Origin: Paulinella micropora
Taxonomy: Eukaryota; Cercozoa; Imbricatea; Euglyphida
Direction: 5' to 3'
DNA: 64,000 nucleotides
Assembly (NCBI GenBank): GCA_009731375.1
Contig: BJOX01000357.1
Coordinates: 1 to 64,000 of the forward strand
Shown here: positions 36,718 to 48,819 of the stretch, one piece after another
Layout of the letters: each line of letters opens with the position of its first letter
Numbering within the stretch: position 1 is the stretch's first letter
Program-made: the position numbers and the translations under genes
Notes under the pieces: model-generated
What the model was told of the DNA's origin: nothing
Seen by the model: the letters and a program-made list of their open reading frames with translations, nothing else
The model's database searches: none

Positions 36718-38043
36718 TGAGCCGCTGCCGGGGAAGCGATTTTCGGTACAATGCGAGTAGCATGAGACAGTTGATGTCTCATACACTGGTGTTTAGCGGA
36801 AACAAAAAGGATTTGCAAAGCTGTTATTACCAGATAGAGGAATATGCATATGGTATTAACACCACTCTCGGGGACATGTTCCATGATGTGTTTAAGGACC
36901 ATAAAGCAGCGAAAACGAAATCATGATGAATTCGACAGAGATCGCCGGCGCATGAGGAAGGTAGAAGAGATTGACGAACCGAGAGAACCACATGAAGTGG
37001 ACACAACAGATGGAACAGACGATGAAGAAGAAACACAACAACAACCGAGACAAAGAGGCAGCAAAACACCAGAGCAAAAGACACCGACAGACAAACCACC
37101 CAACTGGAAGATCTCACAAAGGAGGAGAAGAAAGCATGGGAAGAAAGAGCAAACAGAAGAAAGAAGAGGTCGATGACAAGAACTGACAAACAAAGACGTG
37201 TATTTGCTGAGAAAGAAGAAGTACAGAGAAGAACAACAATACCTGCATCGTTGCAGAATGTTTCAACTTCTCGTCACCACGGCATTTTCGGAAGCAAAGG
37301 TGATACAATTCCTAAAAAGGGTGTATTGCCCGTTTGAGAAAGTCTGGATTGTCAAGGAAAAATACGGTAATCTCAGTGGTGCGGTAAGATATGTAGAGAA
37401 GAAAGCATTTAAAGAGATGCGACCAAGACCCACAGAAGACATGGACAAATATCTCACACCACTTACTCCAGAAGAACTGGTTAGAGACATTGAGAGGGAA
37501 AGACTTTGAACCAGAGGAGGCAGTGAACGGATTGCTAGAGAAGTTAGGGGAGCATGAGGCATATGGGCAGAACTATCTCAATGAGCATTATAGGCTAGCA
37601 GCAGCAAGTAGACCATCACATGACGATATGGTAGAGTCAGCGAGAGAGATATACGTGCTGTGGGCAGCTAAGCAGAAGAAGCTCAGGAAAGAACGAAGGC
37701 AGAACAGAGAGAGAAAGAGAGAGGGCAAAGGAGCGAACTAACTGCTAGGAGAAGAGGATAGAGAAGAGAGAGGAGGGAAGAGAGACAGGAACAAGAGATG
37801 GACAAAGACGAACGGGAAAGGGAAAAGGGGCGACAGTCATGGGAGTGATAGCTCAGGACAGGAATGGTGGTTGACTGCAACATGCTACAACTGCTACCAG
37901 ACTGGGCATACTAAGCGTTTTTGCCCCAAACTGAAGTCTTACTCCAAACGAACCGGTCCTAAGTCATCTAACTCTGACTCCTCGAAAGGAAAAAAGCATT
38001 ACAGGCAGGATTTAGGCATACCCACGCCTCTTCCTCCTATGTA
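36718..38043 (+). pseudogene. Frame-broken gag with CCHC zinc knuckle
   Basis: Overlapping frames read MSRCRGSDFRYNASSMRQL, a charged Glu/Gln/Arg segment, VWIVKEKYGNLSGAVRYVE and DFEPEEAVNGLLEKLGEH, then a Lys/Arg/Glu-rich stretch. The nucleocapsid signature CYNCYQTGHTKRFC (C-x2-C-x4-H-x4-C) is encoded near 37887. The frame shifts at least three times (about 36910, 37190, 37500), so this is a decayed copy or a poorly assembled one. The knuckle identifies it as gag of an LTR-type retroelement. Confidence 0.6.
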
Positions 38044-38962
38044 GGCCGCGGCATACGACACCGAATACATGCGCGTTTCCGAGGTGCGGCTCGGTTGCGA
38101 CAGCAGTATTACATACGTTCCAGAGGGAACACCGACTCTCGTGGCTGCTTGCAATCCACCTGCAGCTGAAGAGGAGCGGCGACCCAGAAACATCCCGCAT
38201 CGCCAATCAGTTGGTCGACCCTGACGAGAACGTACCCAACACGTACCGGGCCCAAATACAAGGCTTCGAGGAACGGGGAAGACGGCTCAGGGCACAAGAC
38301 AGACTTGGTTGGGACAGAGTAATACAGAATGATGAGTTCCGATGGCACAGGCGGACTCAGGAATTAGACTACATCTACCACTATCGACATGAGTGGCCGT
38401 ACTGGAGACAACAGTACGAATACCAGCTGGGGGGGAATCATTAGAGACATCTACCCAGGCATGGGATACACTGCGCCACAGTATTCGATGGTCGGCGAGG
38501 AATTGTCTTGGTCGGAGGCGAGGGCATGGAAGGCCCGCCTGGACCACGAAATCGATTTACCAGCGGAGGATCAACCCGCCTGGAGGTGGCAACCACCATC
38601 GCCGTCTAGCGAAGAGGAGATCATAAACTACCTCGAGCATGAATGCTCCGACTAAGCATAGACGCGTTTTGAGACCCAGATCAGTGGGTTGTATATATCA
38701 CTAGACACTTCTACCTTCGCCTCAGCGAAGTAGACACTTGCCGGGTGGCAATAAGAAAATGTCTGCAGACAACCAAACCAAACAAACAACGCCTAATACG
38801 CCAACGGCACCCTTGACACTGGCATATATAGCGCCCGTTCATTCCAACAATGGACGAGATTGCCCGGAGGTTTTCTTCGACTCGGATGAAAACTTCTCGG
38901 TAATCTCAGGATCACAGATCCTTCAGGGGGACCAGAGATGCTACACGTGCTTGCGACCTTGA
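38044..38962 (+). pseudogene. Retroelement remnant with a possible aspartic-protease motif
   Basis: Short frames continue from the gag: NPPAAEEERRPRNIPHRQ, then VDPDENVPNTYRAQIQG, then GMGYTAPQYSMVGEELSW. The last frame (from 38738) contains VFFDSDENFSVISGSQI, which resembles the retropepsin D-S-G-A active site with the third and fourth residues altered. No reverse transcriptase follows in this remnant. Confidence 0.4.
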
Positions 38963-39216
38963 ACCTCGTAAAGTTTCAGGGGCACCAGCACATCAAGGTC
39001 TCAGACCCGGGAAAGCACGGCGGAAGGACACGGCGGACGGGATGGTACGACAGCAACATGACCATACCGTTGTACGTCTATGGCAGATCGCCATAGAAGG
39101 GGGGGGGGGGAGGAGATAGTTCAAAATTCTAATTCAAATTTGAACTCGAAATTCTCCAAACTCAAATTTGCATTTTGTAAGCACCTGACGTACAACGGGA
39201 ATGAAGGGTAGAGCCC

Positions 39217-39432
39217 AACGGTCACTCGGATCTACATAGCTCTATTCTTCGAGGAAAGATGATTAGTGCTGTGTAGAGTCGGAACACTGAGGACTCATAA
39301 CGGTCACTCGGGTTTGCATGGCTCTGTTCTTCTAGGAAAGATGATCAGAGCTCTGTAAAGCCGTAACGGTCACTCGAGCTCTATTTAGCTCTTTTCCTTG
39401 TGGGAAGTGAACAGAGCTAGATAGAGTTGCCA
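39217..39432. repeat. Three tandem hairpin units with paired substitutions
   Basis: Units begin with AACGGTCACTCG at 39217, 39299 and 39365. Each folds into a long stem: TCTACATAGC/GCTGTGTAGA in the first, GGCTCTG/CAGAGCT in the second, CTCTATTTAGCTCT/AGAGCTAGATAGAG in the third. The apex stem also changes in step (TCTT/AAGA to TTCC/GGAA). Confidence 0.65.
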
Positions 39433-41090
39433 GACTACGGCTCACCGACTGATAATGTTTACTCAATTGTGTGTCTCCACAGGAGCCGGACATCCATGAG
39501 GAAACAAACCTGGAGAGTAAGCTCTCAACCGACGATATTTACCAATCTACCCCTATTAGCTACGGTTCCCGTATAAGACGGGGAGGGGAGATTGTAGGCG
39601 CAGATAGGTAAATATGCGACCTTTTCTTACCCCTATACACAGTGACGTATAGATGAGCTATATCTCGTCAAGATGTAGTTATATCCGTTTTTATTTATAT
39701 ACTTTTGAGCCGGTTGAAAACGATAATATTAAGATTCATAACCGGTACTACTTTTTTAAGCCACATAATATTATCGTTAGGGGTGACATCGGGGAATGGC
39801 TCTCTGTTTCCTTTTTGTTGCTTGGCTCTGACAGTCTCCTACATTTTCCGCCCATACTGGCTTCCTCTCTTTTGTAGAGGAGGAAGATTAGGTTATTTTC
39901 AGAGTGCTTTGGAATTGGATGGATAAATATCCCTGCTTACATTAAATAATATCTTTTGAATATAACTGGGCCGACAAAACATTTTTGCTTTTCAAGAGTC
40001 GACCGTGGAACTTGACTCCAGGTGAGATCGGCAGCTGAGGGATGGCATTTACTACTGACATCTGATCATCTCAGCTGCCATCACTGATGTCATTCAGGAC
40101 TCTGAGGATGCGGATAGTAGAGCTGGACTCGAGCTCAGGGGCACGAGTTCTCACGGATGAGATTCGCACTGGACGTGGACCAATTATTTATCAGACTGAG
40201 CACCTTAACGACCGGCCAAAACCTTTACCTTTGATAAGTCACTCTTTTTGACCGGTACATCAGATTCTCCTTTGCACGACGTTTCGACTTCACTAACTAG
40301 TTTTCGATTCCGTTCAGAAATGATTTCAAACGATTAAGTCAAAGATCTTTTTAGAAAAGATTGGCTATTGCCTTTTTCCTCCCTATATTGCCTTTTTCCC
40401 CGATTTCCCGTAAACACGCATGTGCGGTAAATTTGTGGACAAGGACGAGAAACTGAAGAACGCAATGTTTGTCATTTTCGCCGTTCCCAGTCATTTTCGC
40501 CTAGGCTTCCCAAATCAATTTGAATTTTCAAGTCTACCAACCCAACACTACCCGTTTATGACTGTTAACTCGAAACCGAAAGACACTATCCGTTTCAGAA
40601 CTGGAGACCTTACAATCTACGTTCTACACTTGATCGTACGTTGCACCCGAGCCTGCAATCAGTTCGAAATTACGTAAATAAACGAAGTGACCTCTCTACT
40701 ATTTATTGAAATTTCACCTGCTCTCAGTAAGTTGAGTCAGGGCTCAAAGCAGCCATAGTGTTCTTATTAAGAGTTCGTTGTATCTGCCTACATGAAAAGT
40801 TGTATACAAACTCACAATTCGAATTTTTTCCTTCCAAGTGAAAACTACACACACAGAGTTGGTGTGTTCTGTGCACAGTGTTATAACACAGATCGATTTG
40901 GAAAGACCCTCTCTTTCAGGAGTGGCTATACAACAACGTATTAGGACAGTGGTAACCAAAAACACATATGTCTCGACAGACTGTTCACCTGCCGTTGCAT
41001 TTTTGTGTCCTTCCTCTGCCCCTACACACACTATGCAGCCAACCAACACAGTATGTGTCTGGTTTTGTCGTTTTAGGGTCACCCCCTACC
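39433..41090. other. Non-coding stretch, possible 3' LTR
   Basis: A purine tract, GGGGAGGGGAGA, precedes TGTAGGCGCAGATAGG at 39594, which fits a polypurine tract and LTR start, but no matching copy was found upstream. A 12-bp inverted repeat, AACGATAATATT (39719-39730) with AATATTATCGTT (39767-39778), lies within. No gene is recognised. Confidence 0.4.
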
Positions 41091-43556
41091 TGCAGAATGG
41101 AAAACACCTCCTCCACTGCACCTCGCCCTTTTCAGTTACTGCTCTGCACTCTGGTTCACTTCTGGTACGTGTACATGTGGAACCAGTCGCGACACGACGA
41201 CCCAGTATCGAAATACAACGAGCACAAACGACGTTGTCTGGACCCACATCCCATCCTGGGATCCCGTACAGACACTCTACGTACAGACAAGAAGTTTCAG
41301 GAGGAAGTCAAGGCTGGAAAGACTATTCGCCTCCATACAAACCTATCACGTACACAAACCGTGCAATTTATTTACGATTTACTGACCATATGTTGGTGAT
41401 GAACGAGACATTCTCCGGAAAAATCACAAGGATAAGGCTACCTGGCTACCACAGGTCCCCATTGCCCCTCAAGCCAGCCTAGACCTCCTTCGTAATCCAG
41501 ACTGGACAGACGCTGAAGTCTACGCCCAATACCTGGGACCTGCAAGATCGTTGGTAACCGCAGAGAAGCTCTGGACTTACATTGGTAATACCATTCCTGT
41601 AGGAGTTTTTCACAACTACTACCCAGTCACTGCTTCAACTGCCGGATTGGTTGGGTCACTACCAGTTATTGCTCCCCGGGTACCACCCCTGGCACTATGC
41701 ATTAGCCTCGACTAGCTCGACTAGCTCGTCGTCCGTGGGAAGCTCTTCTGCTTCATCCTCAGCCCCTACACCCGTTGTGCTGACTCCATCAACTCCGGTA
41801 TCGCCCTCAGCTCTAACATCTACTGCTACATCGGCACTTCGTCAGTCCGTTCGACCCTTCGTGCCCCCCATATCCAACATGCCGTACCCGACCCAAGACG
41901 CGTCCCTCACACGTACCGGACGTCTCGCTCGAGCTGCGACTCCTGCTCCACCGCGCCCCGTAGTACAACCTTTTTCGGCTCTACTCGCTGGCAGACTAAA
42001 CGAACCAGGAAACCGTTCTTTGGCTACGCCATTCTTTCTCGGTACGCTCCTCTCTTCCCCACAGCGACCTAAAGTAATGCACCCATTGTCGAACAACCCT
42101 ACGACATCGGCTTGTTCGCTTCAAGTCTGGCACTCAACCCGACTACTTCACCCGCTACGGCCCTCCTCGGTCGCCCGCTGACACCTTCACGCGTGACACC
42201 GAGACCTTCGCCAGCTTCATTCAGTTCAAGTACCAGCACGTTGGCATCCAACCCGGAAGGCCCTGCACCTGTAGCAAGACCTACTGCCACGGAAACCAAG
42301 ACTGATGAAGATGCATCAACCAGAGCGGCAGCAGAAGCAGAACGCATGGCCACCGAACTCGCAGAGGAAGAAGAACGAGAACGTGTGGAAGCAGAAGCAT
42401 AACAAGCAGCAGCCCTCGAAGCAGAAGCAGAACAAGCAGCAGCTCTCGAGGAAGAAGAAGACGGCAAAGGGACGGAACAGGTTGATGTCCCCGCCCAGCA
42501 GCCCCAGCGATGATTCGCCAACGCCCCATTCGACAAACTCCTCTGGCGACGCCGCATCATCCCAGTCTTCGCCACCCCGTCGCCTCCTTCGCTCCAGCGT
42601 TTCTGGCGCGAATTCAGGCTACCATGTACATGCTATTATGCCGCTATGGATCCGCTCCCGCACGCCGCGCTATGTTCATCTTGTCGACTCCGGCAGGAGC
42701 ACCGACAGCTGATCAAGCTACCTTCGCGCGCGCATTAGCAGTCAACTACCATGTCGCCAACACGCCGATTCAACTGACCATCATGCACGCCATCAGCAAC
42801 GTTAGCGCGTGGGGAGACAAAACTACGGTGGCCATCATGGATGCCTGTTGGGCCCGCTTCGTTCGCGTCACCGACCCAATCCAGGTATGGTGCTCGCTGT
42901 CTCTTATCTGGTTGCAGTTCATCCGCGGCCTTATTCATGGCCGTCTGGATAAACCCGACACGCGGAAATCAGCTCTCCAAGCCCTCAACCTACGACGTTT
43001 CAAGAAGGAGCAACTCCTGGCATACGTCAACCGATGCATCACGTACTACGAAGCCTCACGCGTGACCGGCGTGACCATCTGCGACGGGAACCAGATTGAG
43101 GACTTGGGCCGCATGCTGACCCCGATGGAGCGTGACCGATGGAACCAGCAAGCAGATCAAGTCATACTTACCTACGGAGCCGGCTGGCCGCGCAACTTGG
43201 ATGACCTTCTCCCCTGGGTCAGGACTCTTGACTCCAACGTTATGGACGATTACCTGCTGGGGATGGAAATCCCGGTCCACACTGATACCGACGACCCATC
43301 TACACATAGACGGAACTTTATTCGTCAGCGGCAGCTACACAACCGCACTGACCGTCGGAGACGTCAACTGCCCCAGCAAGCAAAGACAGTCGCGGAGAAT
43401 ACCGACCCTAACCGCCCTCCTCGACAGAAGCGTAAGGCTGACGCCATGGCTATGGCCCAGACCGCTCCCTTGCAGACATCGACTCGCCCTGACAAACGTT
43501 TGAAGACGACCCATCCAGTCAAGAAGGAACACCCGAACAAGAAGCCAGCACACTGA
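41091..43556 (+). pseudogene. Gag region of a gypsy-like retroelement
   Basis: The first frame, from MENTSSTAPRPFQLL (41099), continues after a frame break as DWTDAEVYAQYLGPARSL. A Ser/Pro/Thr-rich linker follows, then a 348-aa open frame (42510-43556) that looks like a capsid domain: AGAPTADQATFARALAVNYH, ACWARFVRVTDPIQVWCSL, LTPMERDRWNQQADQVIL. It ends in a basic nucleic-acid-binding tail (TDRRRRQLPQQAK, PDKRLKTTHPVKKEH). The assignment as gag rests on its place upstream of zinc-finger and reverse-transcriptase sequences. Confidence 0.5.
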
Positions 43557-43628
43557 CAGAATCTTACGGACGCCAACGCTATGGTGATCCCTTCGGAAAA
43601 GACGTCTATGTCTACAACCAAGACTGAT

Positions 43629-43815
43629 CCACCGGGTAGGCCGTCTAAACCAGACCAAACGAAAACCTTTCACGGGCATACCATGCGCCTGCTGCAAGGA
43701 GCACAACAACTTTTTGAAGAAGGATCAGCTCCCCAAACATTCGTTTGAAGAGTGCAAACCTCGTCAACAGCGTCGTCAGGACGACGGGAAGCCACCAGCG
43801 GCCGCTGCTCGCAAC
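43629..43815 (+). pseudogene. Gag zinc-finger-like segment
   Basis: In one frame it reads CACCKEHNNFLKKDQLPKHS followed by FEEC, giving a C-x2-C...H-x4-C cluster similar to a nucleocapsid finger but with a longer central loop. It lies directly after the capsid-like frame, in a different frame. Confidence 0.4.
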
Positions 43816-43895
43816 ACCCCGCGCGCTTTCCCTATGACTACTTGGTCCCGCTCGTCCTTTCCGTTGGTGCCAACGCCCCCGCCTCTGCGGATTGC

Positions 43896-44503
43896 GACTA
43901 TCCCAACAGTTATCACTGGATGTGTTTGGGTCGCCAAACATCCTCTCATGATCAACCGCCCATTTATCGGCAAGACTACATGCACTTTGGATTCAGCCTG
44001 TAACTGTAAAGGCGTCGCGACGCCTAACGTGAGTTATGCAGCACGGCTTCACCATTCGGCAGTTACCCCCTGTGGAAGCACGCTCATCCGTCGGCATCGA
44101 CGCAGTACTCACTGACGGCATTGAACTCTTCGTCTCCGCCAATCCGACGTCGCCGCTCCATGCGATCACCATCCATGTGTCGACTCACTTGCCCGATCGC
44201 GTTGATTTACTCTTCGCCATGGCCAACGAAGTGGCCGCACAGTTCAACTTGTCCATTGATGAGGCCCAGAGGATCAAACCAACGGACTACTGTAACATTC
44301 CTCTGAGGCCCAAGGCAAGACAGATTGTCTACGAAACGGAATTTCACCTCTTTGACACGCCACCTCAAGTGGGCGATCGTCAACTAGCCACCATCAGCTA
44401 CGATTTTCGTCTGGAGACCTTGGCCGAAACAACTTTGTACCCGATTTCCAAGATCGAGAAAATCTTCCAGAACCGTATTGGTACACCACCTTCGGGTTCT
44501 TAA
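43896..44503 (+). pseudogene. Possible retropepsin and conserved downstream domain
   Basis: KTTCTLDSACNCKGVATPNV near 43970 has the L-D-S-A/G core expected of a retroviral aspartic protease. A 155-aa frame (44036-44503) continues with PPVEARSSVGIDAVLTDGIE and DLLFAMANEVAAQFNLSIDE. The position between gag and reverse transcriptase supports this reading; the motif is weak. Confidence 0.35.
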
Positions 44504-44509
44504 GATCTT

Positions 44510-45780
44510 TTGTCAACTTCGCAAGCTCACCTCTACGGTCGCACAGTCAACCTCTTCATGTCCGAGAAAAATAGACCATGCGATGTGGATGAGGGAGAGC
44601 TGACAAGAGACGAATCCGAAGACGAAGAAGAAGAAGAAGAAGAAGAAGAAGAAGAAGAAGAAGAAGAAGAAGAAGAAGAGGAACTTAAAGCTAACGTCCC
44701 CAAACGACAGAAGACGTCTCCCGATCCGGGAACCTCATTGGCAAATAGCTCCAATCTGGCTTCCCCCGAACAGGAAGTTGCTTCAAGTCCAGACGTGGAT
44801 ATGACTGGCCAGCTCACACAACAGGATTACCACGACGATGCCCTTGCCTGGTCGGTCATCCGAATGACTCAACAGGCCAATCCGAGACGCAGCCCGACTG
44901 CACGACCCCTCTCTTTCGGACCATCGACGTCCTCGTCATCGTCGATGTCAGCTTCGTCATCGTCGACGTCAACTTCATCCTCATCGTTGTCAGCTTCATC
45001 AACTACCACGTCAACCGCATCGGCCCTTAGCCAACCATCGGCCCTTGCACCTAGCACACCGCAACTATTCCAGGCTGCATGGTCAGCAACCCTCCGTCGT
45101 CACAAGCCCCAGTCGTTCCTCGGGCATCCAGTCACAGCCATCGACATAGTAGACGGCGCTCTTCTGGTAAACGCGAACGTTTGGAGTCATCGGTACCTTC
45201 TTCCCCTTGCTCTCAAGTTCCGGCAGCTTCGCCGCCGCCACCTCGGCCCACCCAACCGACTACCAGTCCAGTCACCGGGTTAAGTAATGCATCTAAGAAG
45301 GCGCTCCGCCACGCTCGTCGGACAACACCCCGCGCATCTTCTAGCAGTTCGTCGTCGTCGTCCAGCTCTTCGTCGGCGCCAGCGGGAAGCACAGCCAGAG
45401 TCCCAGCCCAATCCTCGGCGTCTCACTCTCCGGTGCAAGGCGGCCCCTTGGCCATATTCTCGCTCAGCCCGCTTGGACCGTACAAGACCCGTACTCCCAA
45501 CGCTGCAGACTGCGAAAAGGTTGGACCACCAGGCTGCCTGGCACAGAGAGATGCGATGACTCCGATACCACCGGCACCACTATCTCCTCCGGCCGACCAC
45601 TATGTCCGGGTCAGCCCCACGAGGTCGAACCGCCCCTGGTCAGGATTCTCCAGCTTTACTGGAATACCAGGCCAACCAGATCTTCAAAAAGCCTTTGGCA
45701 CCAACGGCTCTCCAGGCATGGACCCTGAACTTTACATTGTCCGAGACATTTTTGCCATGATTTTCCAACAGTGGCCATGA
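44510..45780 (+). other. Low-complexity coding-like stretch (poly-Glu, poly-Ser)
   Basis: A GAA tract (about 44622-44681) encodes a run of Glu within 44510-45283. Ser-rich TCG/TCA tracts follow near 44930-45010 and 45340-45375 in overlapping frames. It is probably linker sequence of the retroelement polyprotein with frame breaks. Confidence 0.4.
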
Positions 45781-48367
45781 CCATGATTCCAGGCACTCAC
45801 CCGCATTGCCGTCACCTTGGCTACTGGATTCCCAAGCACTTTACCCTCAACCGAGGCCTATGGCCGGACACGACGATGGTGCAAATGCAACACCCAAGAG
45901 TGGAACGCCACTTCCCTAGGATACAACCAGTCCCGTATGGTGTCTTCCGTATCGAACCTTTCGATAGGACGCCTCCCTTCACATCAACTGAAGACTGGCT
46001 TCTCCCTTCGTCAGATTTTAACACCTTCGCTGACAGGCCACTTTTGGTGCGGACTTTCCTCCCGCGGGATACCCGTTTACCACGTGACAGTGAAAGCAAG
46101 ATATACTCGCACACAGAACCGCGACATTGGTATGGAAAGACACCATAGGGCAATGGAGAATCGACAGAGTTCTCTGAAGCCATCCGAGGCTTCCACCGCC
46201 ATCACCCTACCATCTTGATGCAGCGTTATTGCCCCCTTCGCAATAATGCGCACGAAATGGACCCGGAGACCGTCGAGGACTTTACACGAGGCCTCGCCCT
46301 CATCTCGGGCACCAGAATCCCTCTCGCAGTCATCAACACCGAAGCCATGTGCTTGATCCGTGTGAGCACTACAGCGGTCCCTGTGATGACCCGTCGTGGC
46401 AGTAATGCATCTACGAAGGAAGAACTTGAACATATCTCTTCAGTATCCAGGAAGGTTTTACTATGATGTCACGGTTTTATGATAGCAAACAAACAGCCAT
46501 CATATTCCATTTCAGCCCGCAAAACGGCAGAAACACTGCCCAACTCATCGCTGCCTCTCTAGTTGGACCTAACATCGAACCCACCGGCGATGTCCAATAC
46601 TTCAATGAAGGAATGGCTTTTGACTTTTTCTTCCGCCCATGGGGATATCGATCTTCGTACCTCGGCCTGCTTGTGGGAGCAAATCCTAATGCATCCCCCT
46701 TGAAGTTGAAGTTAGTAGCCGTCCTCCAAGGAGAACTCTTATTTCCGTGGTGCAGTATGGAACAAATCGAACCTAAACATCTGCGGTTCGACCCGATACC
46801 ACTTTCTACATCACCGTACATACGCCGTGTTTTTCGACTCCCAACTCGAGAACGCTGTTTCGCCCTACAGCACTATTTTCATCGTCTTCCATGTAATGAC
46901 CCAATATGGCTCAAAATTGTCGCAAATGACGCTTACTACGACCTCGGCAGTGACAACACTACGGCAGGTCTACGTGCAGTGCATGAGCGATCCTATGACT
47001 GCATTGTCGATTTGCCGCTCAGTTTTTTCGACGACTGTAGCCTCACGGTTTAGTACACGGACAACAAAGATGAACAGTTTTTGGGCTCATTCTTCGACCC
47101 CAACCATGACATGGGACCATCGGCGTGCATAACGAAATTCATCGGGATAGTTACGCTTGACGACGCCGCTACTCGCGACTATCTCCAGAAAGCACACAAC
47201 TGGAAGGCTTATCCGGGCACTCTTAATATTAGGGATTCCTTCTCCGTGGCATCTAGCCCAGTGTTTCCTTATGGTCGTCGCCAGTGAAACTGGTCGACGG
47301 TCAAGCAAGGAGATCCACGTGGTACATCACCCACCCCATACCGTCCCATGTTCTACGGATGTCATCAATCCGTATTCTCGAGACAAACGCCTCCGCGGCT
47401 ACCCCTACGGAGCTCCGCTTGTCCGTATGCAACCGTCACGCCACGCTCAACGACACTTTCAAGTCTGGCACCCGGGCGTTGCTTACGTTACCCATCACCA
47501 AGTGGGCCACATCCATCACCGATGGCTCAACCTCAAGGAAAATAGGATAGAGGAAAACCTCTTGCATTTCTACACCAGGCTAGAAATGAGCATCCGAGAT
47601 CTCTTCGATACGAGAGATTGCTTACCCCAGAACCTGAGCACTCCCATGTATTTACACGCTCACCAGAAGAGACGCGGAGACACTATCGTATCGGGTATCC
47701 TCACACCTATGAGATCCACGCCAGATTTGACGTTCAAGCATCGTCATCGAACCCTTACGAGATAGTGTATTCCCCTGAGAAATCCGATGACCAACCTGGT
47801 TCTTCGTCAAGTTCCAGTTCTTCATCCAGCTCATCATCTAGCTCGAGCTCATCGTCGTTAGTGGTGGCCCCAGCGTCGCTACCACCGGCCCCAGCATCGT
47901 TACCACCGGCCTCAGCTCAGCCACCGTTGGCCTCAATTCAGTCGCAATCGGCTCCAGCTCATCCACCAGCGGCCACTGGTTTTGATTCACCGGCCGCACC
48001 GTCGCCACAGGTAACTCGTGCTCATCCTGTCCAACCACAGCCTTCTTCTGGCTGCAAGCCCAGTGAGAATAAGAAGCATAACGACGACGACGATTCGAAA
48101 GGAGGTGGACACGGCCCCTCTTCGTCTTCGTCAAGCAGTTCGTCGTCAAGCAGTTCGCCATCAATGCCAACGCCGACCCAAACAGCTGCGACTTTTCCTC
48201 CTCACTCAAGGACACGATGTTCGGAACACCCTTCGAGCAAGGATGACGAAATCGAACCTCATGAGCAACGCAGCCACCGCTACGATAACTGTGGTATGAT
48301 CACCCCTTTCTCTTTGGACGCCTCCAAGTACAACAACTCTGCCGCCATCAACGGAACCCTTCCCTGA
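45771..48367 (+). other. Unidentified reading frames between protease- and RT-like regions
   Basis: Ordinary-looking but unrecognised protein sequence in several frames: 45771-46148 (YWIPKHFTLNRGLWPDTTM), 46463-47053 (FDFFFRPWGYRSSYLGLLVG and ERCFALQHYFHRLPCNDPIW), 47157-47765 (FQVWHPGVAYVTHHQVGHIH) and 47618-48367, which ends in Ser/Pro repeats. I see no HHCC or DDE integrase pattern. Gypsy elements normally have reverse transcriptase directly after protease, so about 2.6 kb here is unexplained. Confidence 0.4.
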
Positions 48368-48819
48368 AGGAGAAACGACAAGTTTGCCAGACCTCTGCTG
48401 ACCTTCTGGCGCCCTCGGGAACCCAAGTTGATAGTGTGAACTTTGCGGATTGCCCAAAAGCAACTATACCCCACCTTGGTAATCAGGAGCTTCTATACGA
48501 TCTCCCTGTAAGCATCTTTACCTACTTGATTCACCAATGTAAGGGCACTCATCCTGAATGGTGCCGATGTGGAGGCCCAGCCGAATGCCCGACACGCGGC
48601 TTGGCTCCCCCGTCACCTAGCCACTCTGCCTCTCCCAATCATCGAGCTGCACTTCCAAGGCGACTGCTTCTCGACCATAAACCCCGAAGTCGCTGCCAAT
48701 TCAATATGCTCGCTCGGCCTGGCACTGGCACTGGCTCAACTCAGAGATTGGGCAATGCGCAAAGTCAGGCCTGACAATCAAATCTGGAGCACTCTCCAGA
48801 CTCTAAACAACTGAGGCCG

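Noticed and set aside
39594-40420. Confident call of a 3' LTR
   Set aside because: A purine tract and TG start are present, but I found no second copy or CA end, so it stays only as a possibility.
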